A stretch of 53,710 bases of DNA from the NCBI GenBank assembly GCA_913064775.1, contig CAJYAD010000025.1:1-53710 (forward strand), written 5' to 3'. This document shows, one piece after another, positions 1 through 10,546 of this stretch. How positions within the stretch are numbered: the stretch's first letter is position 1; every line of letters starts with the position of its first letter. The position numbers and the translations under genes were made by a program. The notes beneath the pieces are model-generated. The model saw only the letters and a list, made by a program, of their open reading frames with translations. It did not search any database and had not been told where the DNA came from. Source of the stretch: an uncultured Albidovulum sp. Lineage in GTDB: Bacteria; Pseudomonadota; Alphaproteobacteria; Rhodobacterales; Rhodobacteraceae.

Positions 1-127
1 TCGTCCGCAGGGACACTTCCAAGGGTTCCCTCTCCATCAAGCTCAAGCGCGCTGGCTGGGACGAAGCATTTTTACGAAGCATACTCAATGGCTTGAAGGT
101 CGACTGAAGCCAAATGCGATTGCCCTG
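1..127. repeat. Left copy of 127-bp terminal inverted repeat
   Basis: These bases are the exact reverse complement of the last 127 bases (53584-53710). Identity stops sharply at base 128 (g here, c expected from the other copy). On the plus strand one frame stays open to a stop at 104-106, but I recognise no protein family in it. The length is a common maximum k-mer in de Bruijn assemblers, so this may be a shared graph vertex at contig ends rather than a biological unit. The underlying sequence must still be repeated in the genome. Confidence 0.9.
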
Positions 128-141
128 GCGGAGAGATTGCG

Positions 142-864
142 ATGCGTATCCTGTTCGTGGAAGATGACCCAACCACCTCGCGCAGCATCGAATTGATGCT
201 GACCCATGCGAACCTCAACGTCTATTGTACCGACCTGGGCGAAGAAGGCATCGATCTTGCCAAGCTTTACGATTACGACCTGATCTTGCTGGATCTGAAC
301 CTGCCCGACATGTCGGGGCATGAGGTCCTGCGCCAGCTGCGACTCTCGCGGATCGAAACGCCGATCTTGATCCTTACGGGCGACGACGCAACTGAAAGCA
401 AGATCAAGGGCTTCGGCTTCGGCGCCGACGATTACCTGACGAAACCCTTCCATCGCGAGGAGCTGGTGGCGCGCATTCATGCGATCATCCGCCGCTCCAA
501 GGGCCATGCGCAATCGGTGATCCGCACCGGGCCGGTGACGGTGAACCTTGACGCGAAGACTGTCGAGGTCGAAGGGAAATCGGTGCATCTGACCGGTAAG
601 GAATATCAGATGCTGGAATTGCTGTCCCTGCGCAAGGGCACGACGCTGACGAAAGAGATGTTCCTCAACCACCTCTACGGCGGCATGGATGAGCCTGAAT
701 TGAAGATCATCGACGTCTTCATCTGCAAGCTGCGCAAGAAATTGTCGGAGGCGACGGGCGGCGAGAATTACATCGAAACCGTCTGGGGCCGCGGCTATGT
801 GCTGCGCGATCCCGCCCCGGTCCTGTCGGCTGAAACCGGGCCGCAGCTGGCCATCGGCGCCTGA
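142..864 (+). CDS. ctrA: Cell-cycle response regulator CtrA
   Basis: OmpR-type response regulator of 240 aa, the usual length for CtrA. The receiver domain spans about residues 1-115, with acidic pocket E7-D8-D9, phosphoacceptor D51 (in [10 protein letters not shown]) and conserved lysine in the LTKPF motif. A winged-helix DNA-binding domain follows at about 125-228 ([11 protein letters not shown], then [10 protein letters not shown]). The start follows a purine-rich GGCGGAGAG site. In alphaproteobacteria CtrA is the master regulator of motility, cell cycle and gene-transfer agents, phosphorylated through CckA-ChpT. The gene lies 15 nt inside the terminal repeat, so its native promoter is not visible. 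Followed by ligA in the same direction, a common Rhodobacterales order. Confidence 0.97.
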   Translation: MRILFVEDDPTTSRSIELMLTHANLNVYCTDLGEEGIDLAKLYDYDLILLDLNLPDMSGHEVLRQLRLSRIETPILILTGDDATESKIKGFGFGADDYLTKPFHREELVARIHAIIRRSKGHAQSVIRTGPVTVNLDAKTVEVEGKSVHLTGKEYQMLELLSLRKGTTLTKEMFLNHLYGGMDEPELKIIDVFICKLRKKLSEATGGENYIETVWGRGYVLRDPAPVLSAETGPQLAIGA

Positions 865-3237
<2,373 letters not shown>

Positions 3238-5328
3238 GTGGCCGGTCGCCCCGAGATCCTGTTCCCGCTGTTCGCCGGGATCGAGACGCTTCCCGGCGTC
3301 GGGCCGCGGGTGGCCGAACATCTGGAAGCGCTGGACATCACCCGCCCGCGCGACCTGCTGCTGACCCTGCCCCATTCCAGCATCGACCGCCGCCTGCGGC
3401 CCAGCATTCGCGGCGCCGAGATCCCCGGCGTGGTGACGGTCGAGGTCACGATCGGCGCCCATCTGCCGCCGCGCACCAAGGGCCGCCCCTACCGGGTGCA
3501 GGTACATGACGCCGAGACCGAATTCCAGCTGGTCTTCTTCCACGCCCGCCCCGAGTATCTGCTGAAACAGCTGCCCACCGGCCAGCGCCGGGTGGTTTCG
3601 GGCAAGCTGGAAATGTTCGACGGCATCGGCCAGATGCCGCATCCCGACTACATCCTGCCCCCCGAGGATGCCGCCGATCTGCCCAGCTATGAGCCGATCT
3701 ACCCGCTGACCGCCGGCCTTACCCAGCGCACGCTGGCCAAGGCGATGGCCGGCGCGCTGACCCGGGTGCCGGAGACTGAGGAATGGATCGACCCCGGCCT
3801 GAAGGCGCGCGAGGCCTGGCCTGATTGGCAGGCGGCGCTTCGATCCGTGCATGCGCCGCAGGGTGCTGCGGATCTGTCGCCCAGCGCCCCCGCCCGCCAG
3901 CGTCTGGCCTATGACGAACTGCTGGCGCATCAGCTGACACTGGCACTGGCCCGTCGGAGCCTGCGCAAGGCCAAGGGTCGCGCCAGCCAAGGCACCGGCG
4001 CCCTGCAACGCAAGGTATTGGACTCGCTTCCTTATTCCCCGACGAACGCACAGACCCGTTGCCTGGCCGAGATCGCCACGGACTTGGCGGCCGAGACCCG
4101 GATGAACCGGCTTTTGCAGGGCGACGTCGGCGCTGGCAAGACGCTGGTCGCTTTTCTCTCGCTGCTGATCGCGGTCGAATCCGGTGGCCAGGGCGTGATG
4201 ATGGCCCCGACCGAGATCCTCGCCCGCCAGCATCTGGCCAACCTGGCGCCGCTGGCCAAGATCGCTGGCCTGCGGTTGGAGGTTCTGACCGGCCGCGACA
4301 AGGGGGCGGAGCGCGCGGCCAAGCTGGCGGCACTGGCCACCGGCGAGATTTCGGTGCTGGTCGGCACCCATGCCGTCTTTCAGAAAGACGTGGCCTTCGC
4401 CGATCTGCGCCTCGTGGTGATCGACGAACAGCACCGCTTTGGCGTCGCCCAGCGGATGGAATTGGGCACCAAGGGCCGCCACGCGGATGTGCTGGTGATG
4501 ACGGCGACGCCGATCCCGCGCTCGCTCAGCCTTGCGCAATATGGCGACATGGATGTCTCGCTACTTGACGAAAAGCCCGCCGGGCGCAAGCCGGTGACCA
4601 CGGCGCTGATCTCGTCGGGCCGGATCGACGAGGTGGTCGAACATCTGCGCCGCGCGGTCGCCGAGGGCCGGCAATGCTATTGGGTCTGCCCGCTGGTCGA
4701 CGAAAGCGAGCTGACCGACCTGACGGCGGCAGAGGAACGGTTTCGCCACCTGCGCGCGACCTTGGGCGAAGACGTCGTGGGTCTGGTCCACGGCCAGATG
4801 CCGCCGGCCGAGAAGGACGCGGCGATGGCCGATTTCATCGCCGCCCGCAGCCGGGTGCTGGTGGCGACCACGGTGATCGAGGTCGGCGTCGACGTGCCCA
4901 ACGCCTCGATCATGGTGATTGAGCGGGCCGAGGCCTTCGGTCTGGCCCAGTTGCACCAGCTGCGCGGCCGGGTTGGCCGGGGCGCCGCCGAGTCGACCTG
5001 TCTGCTGCTCTACCAGCCGCCGCTAAGCGAGACCGGCGCGCGCCGCCTGCAGGTTCTGCGCGACACCGAGGACGGCTTTCGCATCGCCGAAGAGGATCTG
5101 GCGATGCGCGGCGCCGGCGATCTGATCGGCACCGCGCAATCGGGCGTGCCGCGATTCCGTATCGCCGATCTGGAACGTCAGTCGGCACTGATGGCAGTGG
5201 CCCAATCCGACGCCCGCAAGCTGCTGGCCGAGGATCCCACCCTCGCCTCCCCGCGCGGAAAGGCCGCCCGCGTGCTGCTGTGGCTGATGGAACAGGACCG
5301 GGCAATTCGTTTGATTTCCGTGGGTTAA
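3238..5328 (+). CDS. recG: ATP-dependent DNA helicase RecG
   Basis: 696-aa superfamily 2 helicase that reverses stalled forks and branch-migrates Holliday junctions. An N-terminal wedge/OB domain (about 1-240) precedes the motor: Walker A GDVGAGKT at 295-302, DEQH box at 396-399, TATPIPRSL motif III, and the C-terminal helicase lobe with QLRGRVGRG (motif VI). The start is GTG directly abutting the ligA stop with no spacer, so translation should depend on ligA termination. The pairing of two repair genes directly ahead of an SOS-box-controlled gene makes this a repair-themed neighbourhood. Confidence 0.96.
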   Translation: MAGRPEILFPLFAGIETLPGVGPRVAEHLEALDITRPRDLLLTLPHSSIDRRLRPSIRGAEIPGVVTVEVTIGAHLPPRTKGRPYRVQVHDAETEFQLVFFHARPEYLLKQLPTGQRRVVSGKLEMFDGIGQMPHPDYILPPEDAADLPSYEPIYPLTAGLTQRTLAKAMAGALTRVPETEEWIDPGLKAREAWPDWQAALRSVHAPQGAADLSPSAPARQRLAYDELLAHQLTLALARRSLRKAKGRASQGTGALQRKVLDSLPYSPTNAQTRCLAEIATDLAAETRMNRLLQGDVGAGKTLVAFLSLLIAVESGGQGVMMAPTEILARQHLANLAPLAKIAGLRLEVLTGRDKGAERAAKLAALATGEISVLVGTHAVFQKDVAFADLRLVVIDEQHRFGVAQRMELGTKGRHADVLVMTATPIPRSLSLAQYGDMDVSLLDEKPAGRKPVTTALISSGRIDEVVEHLRRAVAEGRQCYWVCPLVDESELTDLTAAEERFRHLRATLGEDVVGLVHGQMPPAEKDAAMADFIAARSRVLVATTVIEVGVDVPNASIMVIERAEAFGLAQLHQLRGRVGRGAAESTCLLLYQPPLSETGARRLQVLRDTEDGFRIAEEDLAMRGAGDLIGTAQSGVPRFRIADLERQSALMAVAQSDARKLLAEDPTLASPRGKAARVLLWLMEQDRAIRLISVG

Positions 5329-5367
5329 CGGAACTTTCGCGAAAATTGACTTGCTTTGTTCTCATTT

Positions 5368-5382
5368 GTTCCGCAAAAGTTC
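5368..5382 (+). promoter_or_regulatory. LexA (SOS) box, GTTC-N7-GTTC
   Basis: The sequence GTTCCGCAAAAGTTC is an exact match to the direct-repeat LexA box GTTC-N7-GTTC established for Rhodobacter and relatives. A third GTTC lies at 5358-5361, six bases upstream. A 9-bp inverted repeat, TGTTCTCAT (5357-5365) and ATGAGAACA (5402-5410), brackets the box. The only gene start downstream is the 40-codon reading frame at 5440. Confidence 0.75.
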
Positions 5383-5439
5383 TTTACACAGCGTTAATGA
5401 TATGAGAACAAAGAGGCAACACGAAACAGGAGACACCCC

Positions 5440-5562
5440 ATGCTTGACGATCTGAAGGCTGCCTTCTCGCGCTCGGCCCCCACGCTCATCGAAGATGCGG
5501 CCGGTGCCACAGCGCTTGTCGTGATGCTGATTGTGGGGTTGTTCCTGCCGGCCGTGCTCTGA
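5440..5562 (+). CDS. Putative SOS-induced 40-aa membrane peptide
   Basis: A 40-codon frame with ATG preceded by an AGGAGA site (about 7 nt spacing). The N-terminal half is amphipathic and charged (MLDDLKAAFSRS, then IEDAAG). Residues about 22-40 form one hydrophobic segment ending at the C-terminus (TALVVMLIVGLFLPAVL), so it is most likely a single-span inner-membrane peptide. It sits 112 nt after recG, behind a LexA box, and is closed by a strong terminator at 5687-5720, which argues it is a real transcription unit. By analogy (not homology) it resembles SidA, the tiny LexA-controlled membrane division inhibitor of Caulobacter. No homology to a named family is claimed. Confidence 0.7.
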   Translation: MLDDLKAAFSRSAPTLIEDAAGATALVVMLIVGLFLPAVL

Positions 5563-5686
5563 TCTGCCCGCTCTCTCGTACGCGACGGCCCGCATCTCAT
5601 CCCCAATTGATGCTGCCTGGTCCTGCCTGACCGTCCGCCGGATGTCCCCACATCCGCGCCGTCGCACCCGCGCGAGACAGCCGCCT

Positions 5687-5720
5687 GCCGCCGCCATCCC
5701 CGGATGCGCGGCGGCTTTTT
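5687..5720 (+). terminator. Rho-independent terminator after SOS peptide gene
   Basis: GCCGCCGC (5687-5694) plus CATCC pair with GGATG plus GCGGCGGC (5708-5715), one base bulged, around a 2-nt loop. TTTTT follows at 5716-5720. The long stem and T-tract make this the clearest intrinsic terminator in the window. It ends the transcript of the 40-codon gene. Confidence 0.85.
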
Positions 5721-5816
5721 CATGGGCGCCCTCCCCACTTTCCTGCCACCCGCCGCCATCCGGGCGCCCCGTCAGGGCCAAAGTTCCGCCGTAGGGCCAT
5801 GCCAGCCTTGGACGGG

Positions 5817-5855
5817 TTTGTACAAATCTGCGTGACAAGAGCGCCCTCAGAGGGC
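5817..5855. promoter_or_regulatory. Paired palindromes upstream of kpsS
   Basis: The 331-base gap between the SOS peptide gene and kpsS contains, besides the terminator, a perfect 10-bp palindrome TTTGTACAAA (5817-5826) and a perfect stem GCCCTC-A-GAGGGC (5843-5855), 39-77 nt before the kpsS ATG. They could be an operator and a leader hairpin for the capsule operon. No -35/-10 pair is convincing. No binding protein can be assigned from sequence. Confidence 0.35.
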
Positions 5856-5893
5856 ACAGAACAGCAAGCCCGCGGCGCGGGATGGGACGGGAC

Positions 5894-7228
5894 ATGGCAA
5901 GACACGGGGCTCAGATCAGGACGGGCCGACACCCGGCGGCAGGCATTTCGGGAAGCGGGCGTCGCTTCCTGTTCCTGCAGGGTCCGCATGGGCCCTTCTT
6001 CCACCGCCTCGCCGTCATGCTGCGCGCCGCCGGCGGCACCGTCCACCGCGTCGGCTTCAACCGCGGCGATCAGGCCTTCTGGTTCGACGCGCCCGGATAC
6101 ATCCCCTATCGGGGAACCCCGGAAGACTGGCCCGACAGCTTCCGCGACATCGTGGCCGCGCAGGGGATCACCGATCTGGTGCTTTACGGCGACACCCGGC
6201 CGATCCATGCCGAAGCGATCGCCGCCGCCCGGGCGCTGAAGCTGACCATCCATGTGTTTGAAGAAGGCTATCTGCGCCCCTATTGGATCACCTACGAGCG
6301 CGACGGCGCCAATGGTCATTCCAAGCTGATGGACATGTCGATCGCCCAAATGCAGCAGGCGCTGGCCCAGCTGGACATGGACCTGCCCGACGCCCCCGCG
6401 CGCTGGGGCGACATGCGCCACCACATCTTCTACGGCGCGCTTTACCATTTCCTGGTGATGACCCGGAACCAGGCCTATCGGGCCTTCCGCCCGCATCGCG
6501 CGCTGAGCGTAACCCAGGAATTTCGCCTGTATTTACGGCGGCTTCTGCTGATGCCCGCGCATGCGGTGGAACGCATCGCCGCAACCCGGCGGATCAAGCA
6601 CGGCGGCTTTCCCTATCATCTGGTGCTGCTGCAACTGGAACATGATTCCAGCTTCGTCATGCATTCGCCGTTCTCGACGATGACCGAGTTCCTGGCGCTC
6701 TGCGTCGAGGGCTTCGCCCGCGGCGCGCCGCCGCATCACCACCTGGTCTTCAAGGCCCACCCGCTAGAGGATGGCCGCGTCCCCATGGCGCGGGAAATCC
6801 GCCGTCTGGCGGCGGAACACGGGGTCGCGAAGCGGGTGCATTTCGTGCGCGGCGGCAAGCTGGCGGGCCTGCTGAACCAGGCCCGCTCTGCGGTGACGGT
6901 GAATTCGACCGCGGCGCAGCAGGTGCTGTGGCGCGGGCTGCCGCTGAAGGTCTTCGGCGCGGCCGTCTATGCCAAGCCCGAATTCGTCTCGGACCAGCCG
7001 CTTGCCGATTTCTTCGCCCGCGCCACGCGCCCCGACAGCCGCGCCTACCGCGATTATCGCCACTATCTGCTGGAAACCTCGCAGGTGCCCGGGGGCTTCT
7101 ATTCCGCCGGCGGCCGGCGCGAGCTTTTGCGCCAGGTGGTCGACATGATGCTGACCCCGGAAGACCCCTATGACGCGCTGCAATCGGGCAACGCGGCGCC
7201 CAGGCAACAGTTGCGGCTGCTGAAGTAG
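5894..7228 (+). CDS. kpsS: Capsular polysaccharide export/Kdo transferase KpsS
   Basis: KpsS/LipB family protein of 444 aa. In group 2/3-type capsules KpsS adds the first beta-Kdo to phosphatidylglycerol, and KpsC extends it, to build the lipid anchor at the cytoplasmic face. Family features visible are the N-terminal FLFLQGPHGPFFHRLA segment, the EEGYLRPYWITYE motif near residue 115, the KAHPLEDG motif in the middle and the VNSTAAQQVLWRGLPLKVFG segment toward the C-terminus. I chose the ATG at 5894 because GGGACGGGAC lies just upstream. An in-frame ATG at 5882 is possible. First gene of a three-gene capsule set. Confidence 0.88.
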   Translation: MARHGAQIRTGRHPAAGISGSGRRFLFLQGPHGPFFHRLAVMLRAAGGTVHRVGFNRGDQAFWFDAPGYIPYRGTPEDWPDSFRDIVAAQGITDLVLYGDTRPIHAEAIAAARALKLTIHVFEEGYLRPYWITYERDGANGHSKLMDMSIAQMQQALAQLDMDLPDAPARWGDMRHHIFYGALYHFLVMTRNQAYRAFRPHRALSVTQEFRLYLRRLLLMPAHAVERIAATRRIKHGGFPYHLVLLQLEHDSSFVMHSPFSTMTEFLALCVEGFARGAPPHHHLVFKAHPLEDGRVPMAREIRRLAAEHGVAKRVHFVRGGKLAGLLNQARSAVTVNSTAAQQVLWRGLPLKVFGAAVYAKPEFVSDQPLADFFARATRPDSRAYRDYRHYLLETSQVPGGFYSAGGRRELLRQVVDMMLTPEDPYDALQSGNAAPRQQLRLLK

Positions 7229-7319
7229 ACGCCCCACGACGCTCTGGCTTTTTGTGTCGGCTTTATGTACCTTTGCATAAAAAAGTTAAGGCAGAAATCC
7301 AGGTCAAGGAGACCGGGCA

Positions 7320-8453
7320 GTGAAAATCGTTAATCTGAGTGGGGCCCGCGTGCTGGCCCTTTTCGCGCTTGTGACTGTCTTGGCAAGTTGCGCCATGCCG
7401 CGTCCGGGCCCGGACAAGGCCGAAATCTACGCAGGCTCCGTGCAGCGCCAGGGCGATGCCTTCATCGTCGCGGTGAACGACCGGGTCACCCGCGCCACGT
7501 CTGTCACCCCAGCGCTGGGCTTCTCGAGATCCTTCAAGGATGCCGGGCTTGTCGGGTCTGACATCATTCACGCGGGCGACAAGCTGGGCGTGTCGGTCTA
7601 TGAAAACGTAAGCGACCCGCTGCTCGGGGCGCCGGGGCAGAAGGTGTCGCAACTGGCCGAGATCAAGGTCGACGGTGCGGGCTATATCTTCGTGCCCTAC
7701 GCTGGCCGCGTGAAGGCCGCGGGCCTGACGGTCGAGGCCCTGAGACAGGCGATCACCCGCAAGCTGGACACCCAGACGCCGGATCCGCAGGTCTCGGTCA
7801 TCCGCTCGCCGGGTGATGGCGCCACCATCACCGTCGAGGGCAGCGTGACGGTTCAGGGCGTCTATCCGATCGACCGCTCGACCCGGACGCTGGCCGCGAT
7901 GATCGCGAAGGCGGGCGGGGTCAACATCCCCAACGACGTGGCTCTGGTCAGTGTGACGCGGGGCGACAAGGTGGGCGAGATCTGGTTGACCGACCTTTAC
8001 GAAAACCCCAGCCTCGACATCGCGCTGCGTCCCGGCGACCGGATCACGGTGACCAAGGACAGCCGCGCCTTCACCGCCCTCGGCGCGACCGGAGTGCAGA
8101 CCCGTGTGCCCTTTACCAGCAACACGATGTCAGCGATCGAGGCAATTGCACAGGTCGGCGGGTTGAATCCGATGCTGGCGGATCCCACCGGCGTCTTCAT
8201 CTACCGCAACGAACCCGCGGCGATCGCCAATGCGGTGCTTGGCCGGCATGATCTGGTGGGCCCGCAGCGGATGATCTATGTGCTGGATCTGACCAAGCCC
8301 ATGGGCATGTTCGAGGCTCGTGACTTCCTGATCCGCAACGGCGATACACTCTATGTCACGCAGGCGCCCTTCGCGCAGTGGCAAAAGGTTCTGTCGGCCT
8401 TCACCGGCACGATCGGCACCGTCGCCCAGGTCAAGACGGCCACCGGCCTCTGA
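7320..8453 (+). CDS. Polysaccharide export lipoprotein (Wza/KpsD-like)
   Basis: 377-aa outer-membrane polysaccharide export protein. A lipoprotein signal peptide ends in LAS-C24 (lipobox), followed by a Poly_export domain (GDKLGVSVYENV, then VPYAGRVKAAGLTVEALRQAI) and two SLBB-type repeats (VTVQGVYPIDRSTRTLAAMI, and the segment following VPFTSNTMSAIEAIAQVGG). It would form the outer-membrane channel for capsule. The start is GTG with AAGGAGA upstream. It stops 2 nt before kpsC, so the two are co-translated. The gap to kpsS is 91 nt. Confidence 0.9.
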   Translation: MKIVNLSGARVLALFALVTVLASCAMPRPGPDKAEIYAGSVQRQGDAFIVAVNDRVTRATSVTPALGFSRSFKDAGLVGSDIIHAGDKLGVSVYENVSDPLLGAPGQKVSQLAEIKVDGAGYIFVPYAGRVKAAGLTVEALRQAITRKLDTQTPDPQVSVIRSPGDGATITVEGSVTVQGVYPIDRSTRTLAAMIAKAGGVNIPNDVALVSVTRGDKVGEIWLTDLYENPSLDIALRPGDRITVTKDSRAFTALGATGVQTRVPFTSNTMSAIEAIAQVGGLNPMLADPTGVFIYRNEPAAIANAVLGRHDLVGPQRMIYVLDLTKPMGMFEARDFLIRNGDTLYVTQAPFAQWQKVLSAFTGTIGTVAQVKTATGL

Positions 8454-8455
8454 CC

Positions 8456-10498
8456 ATGACAGGGCCCGACCGGCCCAGGACTCAGGCCGCCGGGGGGGAA
8501 ACCTCTCGGCGGCTTCATGTTTACGCGGGCGGGTTGCTGCGCCCGGGCCGCATCCGCCGCATCCTTACCCTGGCCGGACTGCGCCCGGTGCTGGGCCTGC
8601 CCGGGCCCGAAGATCCCGTCGGCGTCTGGGGCCGCAGCCCGCTGGCCGCGCGCGCCGAGCGGATGGCAGCCCGCCACGCCAGCCCGCTGATCCGGATCGA
8701 GGATGCCTTCCTGCGCTCGGTCCGACCCGGGCGCGCGGGCGATGCGCCACTGGGCCTGCTGATCGACCGGCGTGGGGTGCATTTCGACCCCTCCGTCCCG
8801 TCGGATCTGGAGCATCTTCTGGCCACGCATCCCTTCGACGATTCCGCCCTTTTGCAACGTGCGCGTGACGGCATCGGCCGACTGCAGGCGGCATACCTTT
8901 CAAAATACAACATCCACGACCCCACGCTGCCCGCCCCCGATCCGGGCTATGTTCTGGTCGTCGATCAGGTGAAGGGCGACGCCTCGATCCGCCATGGCGG
9001 CGTGGCCGAGGGCGTGTTTCGCGAGATGCTGGCCTATGCCCGGATCGAACATCCCGGCGCCCGGGTGCTGATCAAGACCCATCCCGAAACCCAATCCGGC
9101 CACCGCCCCGGCCATTTCGGCCCGCAAGACACCAGCGACCGCGTCCAGCTGTTCACCGATCCGGTCTCGCCCTGGAAGCTGCTCGAAGGCGCGGTCGGGG
9201 TCTATACCGTGTCGTCGCAGCTGGGGTTTGAGGCAATCCTGGCCGGCCACCGCCCGCGCGTCTTCGGCAAGCCCTTCTACGGCGGCTGGGGGCTGACCCA
9301 GGACGAGGCCCCGGTGCCCCGGCGCAGCCGCACACTGACCCGGGCGCAGCTTTTCGCCGGGGCGATGCTGCTCTACCCCACCTGGTACGATCCCTGCCGC
9401 GACCGGCTGTGCAGTTTCGAGGAGGCCGTGGATCAGCTGGAGGCCGAGGTGCGCGCCTGGCGCGAGGATCGCCACGGCCATGTCGCGATGGGCATGCGGC
9501 TGTGGAAGCGCGGGCCCTTGCAAAAGGTCTTTGGCCGCGAACGGCGCATGATCTTCGACGACGATCCCGCCCGCGCCGCCGCCCGCGCCGCAAAGACCGG
9601 CCGCCGCCTGATGGTCTGGGCCGGGAAAGAGGCGCTGGCCCCCGCCGCCCCCGCCCTGATCCGGGTGGAGGACGGCTTTCTGCGCTCGCGCGGCCTCGGC
9701 GCCGCGCTGATCCCGCCGCTGTCCTTGGTCACCGACGACAGCGGCATCTATTACGACCCTGGCCGCGAGAGCGCGCTGGAACGGCTGATTGCAGCCGGCC
9801 CGCCCCCCGGCGGCGCCGCGCGGGCCGAGCGGCTGATCCGCACCCTGCGCCGCGACCGCCTTTCAAAATACAACATCGGCGGCGCGCTGCCCGATCTGCC
9901 CCCCGGGCGCCGGATTCTGGTGCCGGGTCAAGTGGAAGACGACGCTTCCATAGAAAAAGGCGCCGGAAAGATCCGCACCAACCTTGACCTTTTGCGATCT
10001 GTCCACAGCAATCACCCCGGGGCGGTGATCGTCTACAAGCCGCATCCCGATGTCGAGGCCGGCCTGCGTCCCGGCACGGTCCCCGAGGAGGATCTGGCCC
10101 ATCTGGCCACCGTCACCGCCCGCGCCGCCGACCCGATCGCGCTGATCGAGACCTGCGACGAGGTCTGGACCATGACCTCGCTGATGGGGTTCGAGGCGCT
10201 CGTGCGCGGCAAGCCGGTCACCTGCCTCGGCGCACCGTTCTACGCCGGCTGGGGGCTGACGACGGACCTCGGCCCCCTGCCCGACCGGCGCCGGGCGCGG
10301 CCCGATGTGGCGGCACTGGCCCATGCCGCGCTGATCGCCTATCCGCGCTATTTCGACCCCGTCAGCGGCCGGCCCTGCCCGCCCGAAGTGGTGGCAGAGC
10401 GCCTCGCCCACGGCCCCCTGCCCCGGCCCGGCCCGGCCATGCGGGCGCTGGCCAAGCTGCAAGGCCTCTTCGCCAGCCACGCCCACCTCTGGCGCTAG
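8456..10498 (+). CDS. kpsC: Capsule beta-Kdo transferase KpsC (two GT domains)
   Basis: 680-aa protein with an internal duplication, as in KpsC, where two retaining beta-Kdo transferase modules alternate linkages. Matching motifs occur twice: RIEDAFLRS versus RVEDGFLRS; LSKYNI near residue 145 and again near 470; DQVKGDAS versus GQVEDDAS; IKTHPETQSG versus YKPHPDVEAG; and GKPFYGGWGLT versus GAPFYAGWGLT. The ATG at 8456 starts two bases after the upstream stop. An upstream in-frame ATG would overlap the export gene by 76 nt and lacks family sequence. Acts in the cytoplasm on the capsule lipid anchor. Confidence 0.92.
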   Translation: MTGPDRPRTQAAGGETSRRLHVYAGGLLRPGRIRRILTLAGLRPVLGLPGPEDPVGVWGRSPLAARAERMAARHASPLIRIEDAFLRSVRPGRAGDAPLGLLIDRRGVHFDPSVPSDLEHLLATHPFDDSALLQRARDGIGRLQAAYLSKYNIHDPTLPAPDPGYVLVVDQVKGDASIRHGGVAEGVFREMLAYARIEHPGARVLIKTHPETQSGHRPGHFGPQDTSDRVQLFTDPVSPWKLLEGAVGVYTVSSQLGFEAILAGHRPRVFGKPFYGGWGLTQDEAPVPRRSRTLTRAQLFAGAMLLYPTWYDPCRDRLCSFEEAVDQLEAEVRAWREDRHGHVAMGMRLWKRGPLQKVFGRERRMIFDDDPARAAARAAKTGRRLMVWAGKEALAPAAPALIRVEDGFLRSRGLGAALIPPLSLVTDDSGIYYDPGRESALERLIAAGPPPGGAARAERLIRTLRRDRLSKYNIGGALPDLPPGRRILVPGQVEDDASIEKGAGKIRTNLDLLRSVHSNHPGAVIVYKPHPDVEAGLRPGTVPEEDLAHLATVTARAADPIALIETCDEVWTMTSLMGFEALVRGKPVTCLGAPFYAGWGLTTDLGPLPDRRRARPDVAALAHAALIAYPRYFDPVSGRPCPPEVVAERLAHGPLPRPGPAMRALAKLQGLFASHAHLWR

Positions 10499-10546
10499 AC
10501 CCCGGCTTGGGCTAAACGGGCGCCGACACGGACAAAGGCGCTTCAC

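Noticed and set aside
5346-5351. TTGACT as the -35 of a promoter for the SOS peptide
   Set aside because: No acceptable -10 lies 16-18 bases downstream. The promoter remains undefined although the LexA box is clear.
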